From positions 1 through 6,253 of the forward strand of contig WLKU01000082.1 of NCBI GenBank assembly GCA_009701105.1: DNA of 6,253 nt, written 5' to 3'. The notes beneath the pieces are model-generated. The model did no database searches. It was not told where the DNA came from and saw only the letters and a program-made list of their open reading frames with translations. This DNA is from Actinomycetota bacterium (GTDB lineage Bacteria; Actinomycetota; Acidimicrobiia; Acidimicrobiales; Ilumatobacteraceae). Within the stretch, counting starts at the first letter, position 1. Each line of letters opens with the position of its first letter. Both the position numbers and the translations under genes were made by a program. This document shows positions 5,753 to 6,253 of the stretch, piece by piece.

Positions 5753-6047
5753 TGCATTCTCCAGTTCACACAAAACGATCCACGGAGATGTGAAGGGCTT
5801 AAGCGAACCTTACAAACAACAATGCTATTAAGCAACACGAATGTGGGCTAATCGAATGATTCTTTTGATGTTGGGGTAGAAATGGTACAAACTAAAAGTT
5901 TGGTGACAATACCCAATCGACATCCATCCAGCTTCTCGGGAAGTCACCTGACGCCAGCCCTCAAGTTGAAAGGTGTCAATTTGGTGCTGCTATTGGACTT
6001 TGCACTGCCTTTTGCGTGCAAATAGGTCATCGGTGTAACGAACACCC
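5753..6047. other. Intergenic region between SnoaL copy B and the DUF2786 copy
   Basis: These 295 bases hold the copy B leader and promoter candidate, then degenerate spacer matching that of unit A up to about 5947. About 100 unique bases follow. In these, TTTGCAC (5999-6005) and GTGCAAA (6016-6022) form a 7-bp inverted repeat around ten bases, possibly an operator or hairpin. I see no open gene, RNA gene or clear terminator here. Confidence 0.5.
5807..5835 (-). promoter_or_regulatory. Candidate promoter of SnoaL copy B
   Basis: On the minus strand TTGCTT (5835-5830), 17 bases and TAAGGT (5812-5807) lie where the copy A elements lie. The -10 match is poor. Conservation of position between diverged copies is the main support. 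Confidence 0.3.
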
Positions 6048-6158
6048 ATCAACTACTTTGATCTGGTGAGTTCACGCGACAGCCTCCATGCCAAGGTGAG
6101 GGCAATTCTCGAGAAGGCCAATCATCCCACCACCCCACAGGCCGAGGCAGAAACGGCA
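6048..6158 (+). repeat. Direct repeat of DUF2786 5' region, copy 2
   Basis: This matches 4596-4706 with six differences over 111 bases. The two direct repeats flank the two SnoaL units, so recombination between them could delete or duplicate that segment. Confidence 0.9.
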
Positions 6159-6253
6159 TTGGCTCTCGCCTTTCGGTTGATGCAGAAATATGACTTGGAC
6201 GAAGATGCTGTGTCGGGCAGGCAGGCACGAGATGCTTCCTCTCATGAAGTGAC
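6048..6253 (+). CDS. DUF2786 protein, second copy (3' partial, start uncertain)
   Basis: An open frame runs off the right edge and encodes the DUF2786 motif in full: LHAKVRAILEKANH, then PQAEAETALALAFRLMQKYDLDEDAV. DUF2786 is a short helical domain of unknown function found in bacterial and phage proteins. Homology with the relic at 4566 starts at 6048, but the ATG and first ten codons of that copy are missing here, and an in-frame TAA lies at 6036-6038. The only usable start is GTG at 6066-6068, with no Shine-Dalgarno sequence. It would still keep the whole domain. The gene is either translated from this GTG or is a 5'-truncated pseudogene. By comparison with the relic, it may continue into a SNF2 helicase beyond the window. 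Confidence 0.65.
   Translation, partial: MNYFDLVSSRDSLHAKVRAILEKANHPTTPQAEAETALALAFRLMQKYDLDEDAVSGRQARDASSHEV

Larger units (their letters stand above)
5342..5947. repeat. Tandem unit B
   Basis: This is the second, diverged copy of the unit starting at 4732, offset about 607 bases at the gene ends. After it, 5948-5975 still resembles the tail fragment (CTGAcG..., CTCAA) but only weakly, so a third unit edge may have existed. Similarity to units A and B then fades. Confidence 0.7.

Noticed and set aside
5753..5773. Longer TTG start for SnoaL copy B
   Set aside because: It would place the conserved GGAG inside the coding region; copy A shows the start at the downstream position.
4732..5975. 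CRISPR array or insertion sequence as the cause of the repeats
   Set aside because: The units are long, gene-containing and diverged; there are no short regular repeats with spacers, no transposase and no clear terminal inverted repeats.

Overview
The window looks like a moderately GC (about half, by eye) bacterial chromosome, most likely from an actinobacterium. The main support is the sensor kinase, which resembles the mycobacterial SenX3/PhoR type along its whole soluble part. A Pit/DUF47 phosphate-uptake pair and a DUF2786 domain fit this. An aquatic Acidimicrobiia-type lineage is possible, but this is only an inference. No rRNA, tRNA, CRISPR array, transposase or phage gene was seen.

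Layout from left to right. (1) 1-1617 (+): the C-terminal part of a SNF2-family helicase that enters from outside the window. (2) 1614-4473 (-): a compact four-gene phosphate operon, read right to left. It encodes a DUF47/PhoU-like Pit accessory protein, a Pit phosphate permease, a 63-residue two-helix membrane protein, and a soluble SenX3/PhoR-like histidine kinase. The last three are chained by overlapping codons (ATGA, then TAATG). The kinase stop overlaps the helicase stop in a shared CTAG. (3) 4474-4565: a divergent intergenic region with a perfect dyad. (4) 4566-4761 (+): a gene relic made of the first ~47 codons of a DUF2786 protein joined to a short tail that matches the C-terminal codons of the helicase at the left edge. 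(5) 4777-5985 (-): two tandem, diverged copies of a unit of about 610-630 bp, each with one small SnoaL/NTF2-like gene plus its leader and upstream DNA. A decayed copy of the helicase tail lies between them. (6) 6048-6253 (+): a second, about 95% identical copy of the DUF2786 start that runs off the right edge. It lacks the ATG and the first ten codons.

How the parts fit. The phosphate operon is a coherent module: permease, PhoU-like modulator and a sensor kinase without its response regulator in view. The kinase has no membrane segment of its own, and the gene just before it encodes only a transmembrane hairpin, so the pair looks like a SenX3-type sensor split into two coupled proteins. Outside the operon, the DUF2786 and helicase-tail pieces keep reappearing together, next to SnoaL genes. 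This suggests that DUF2786 and SNF2 modules belong to one gene or one operon in this genome, and that the locus grew by duplication and internal deletion, with the phosphate operon lying between the pieces.
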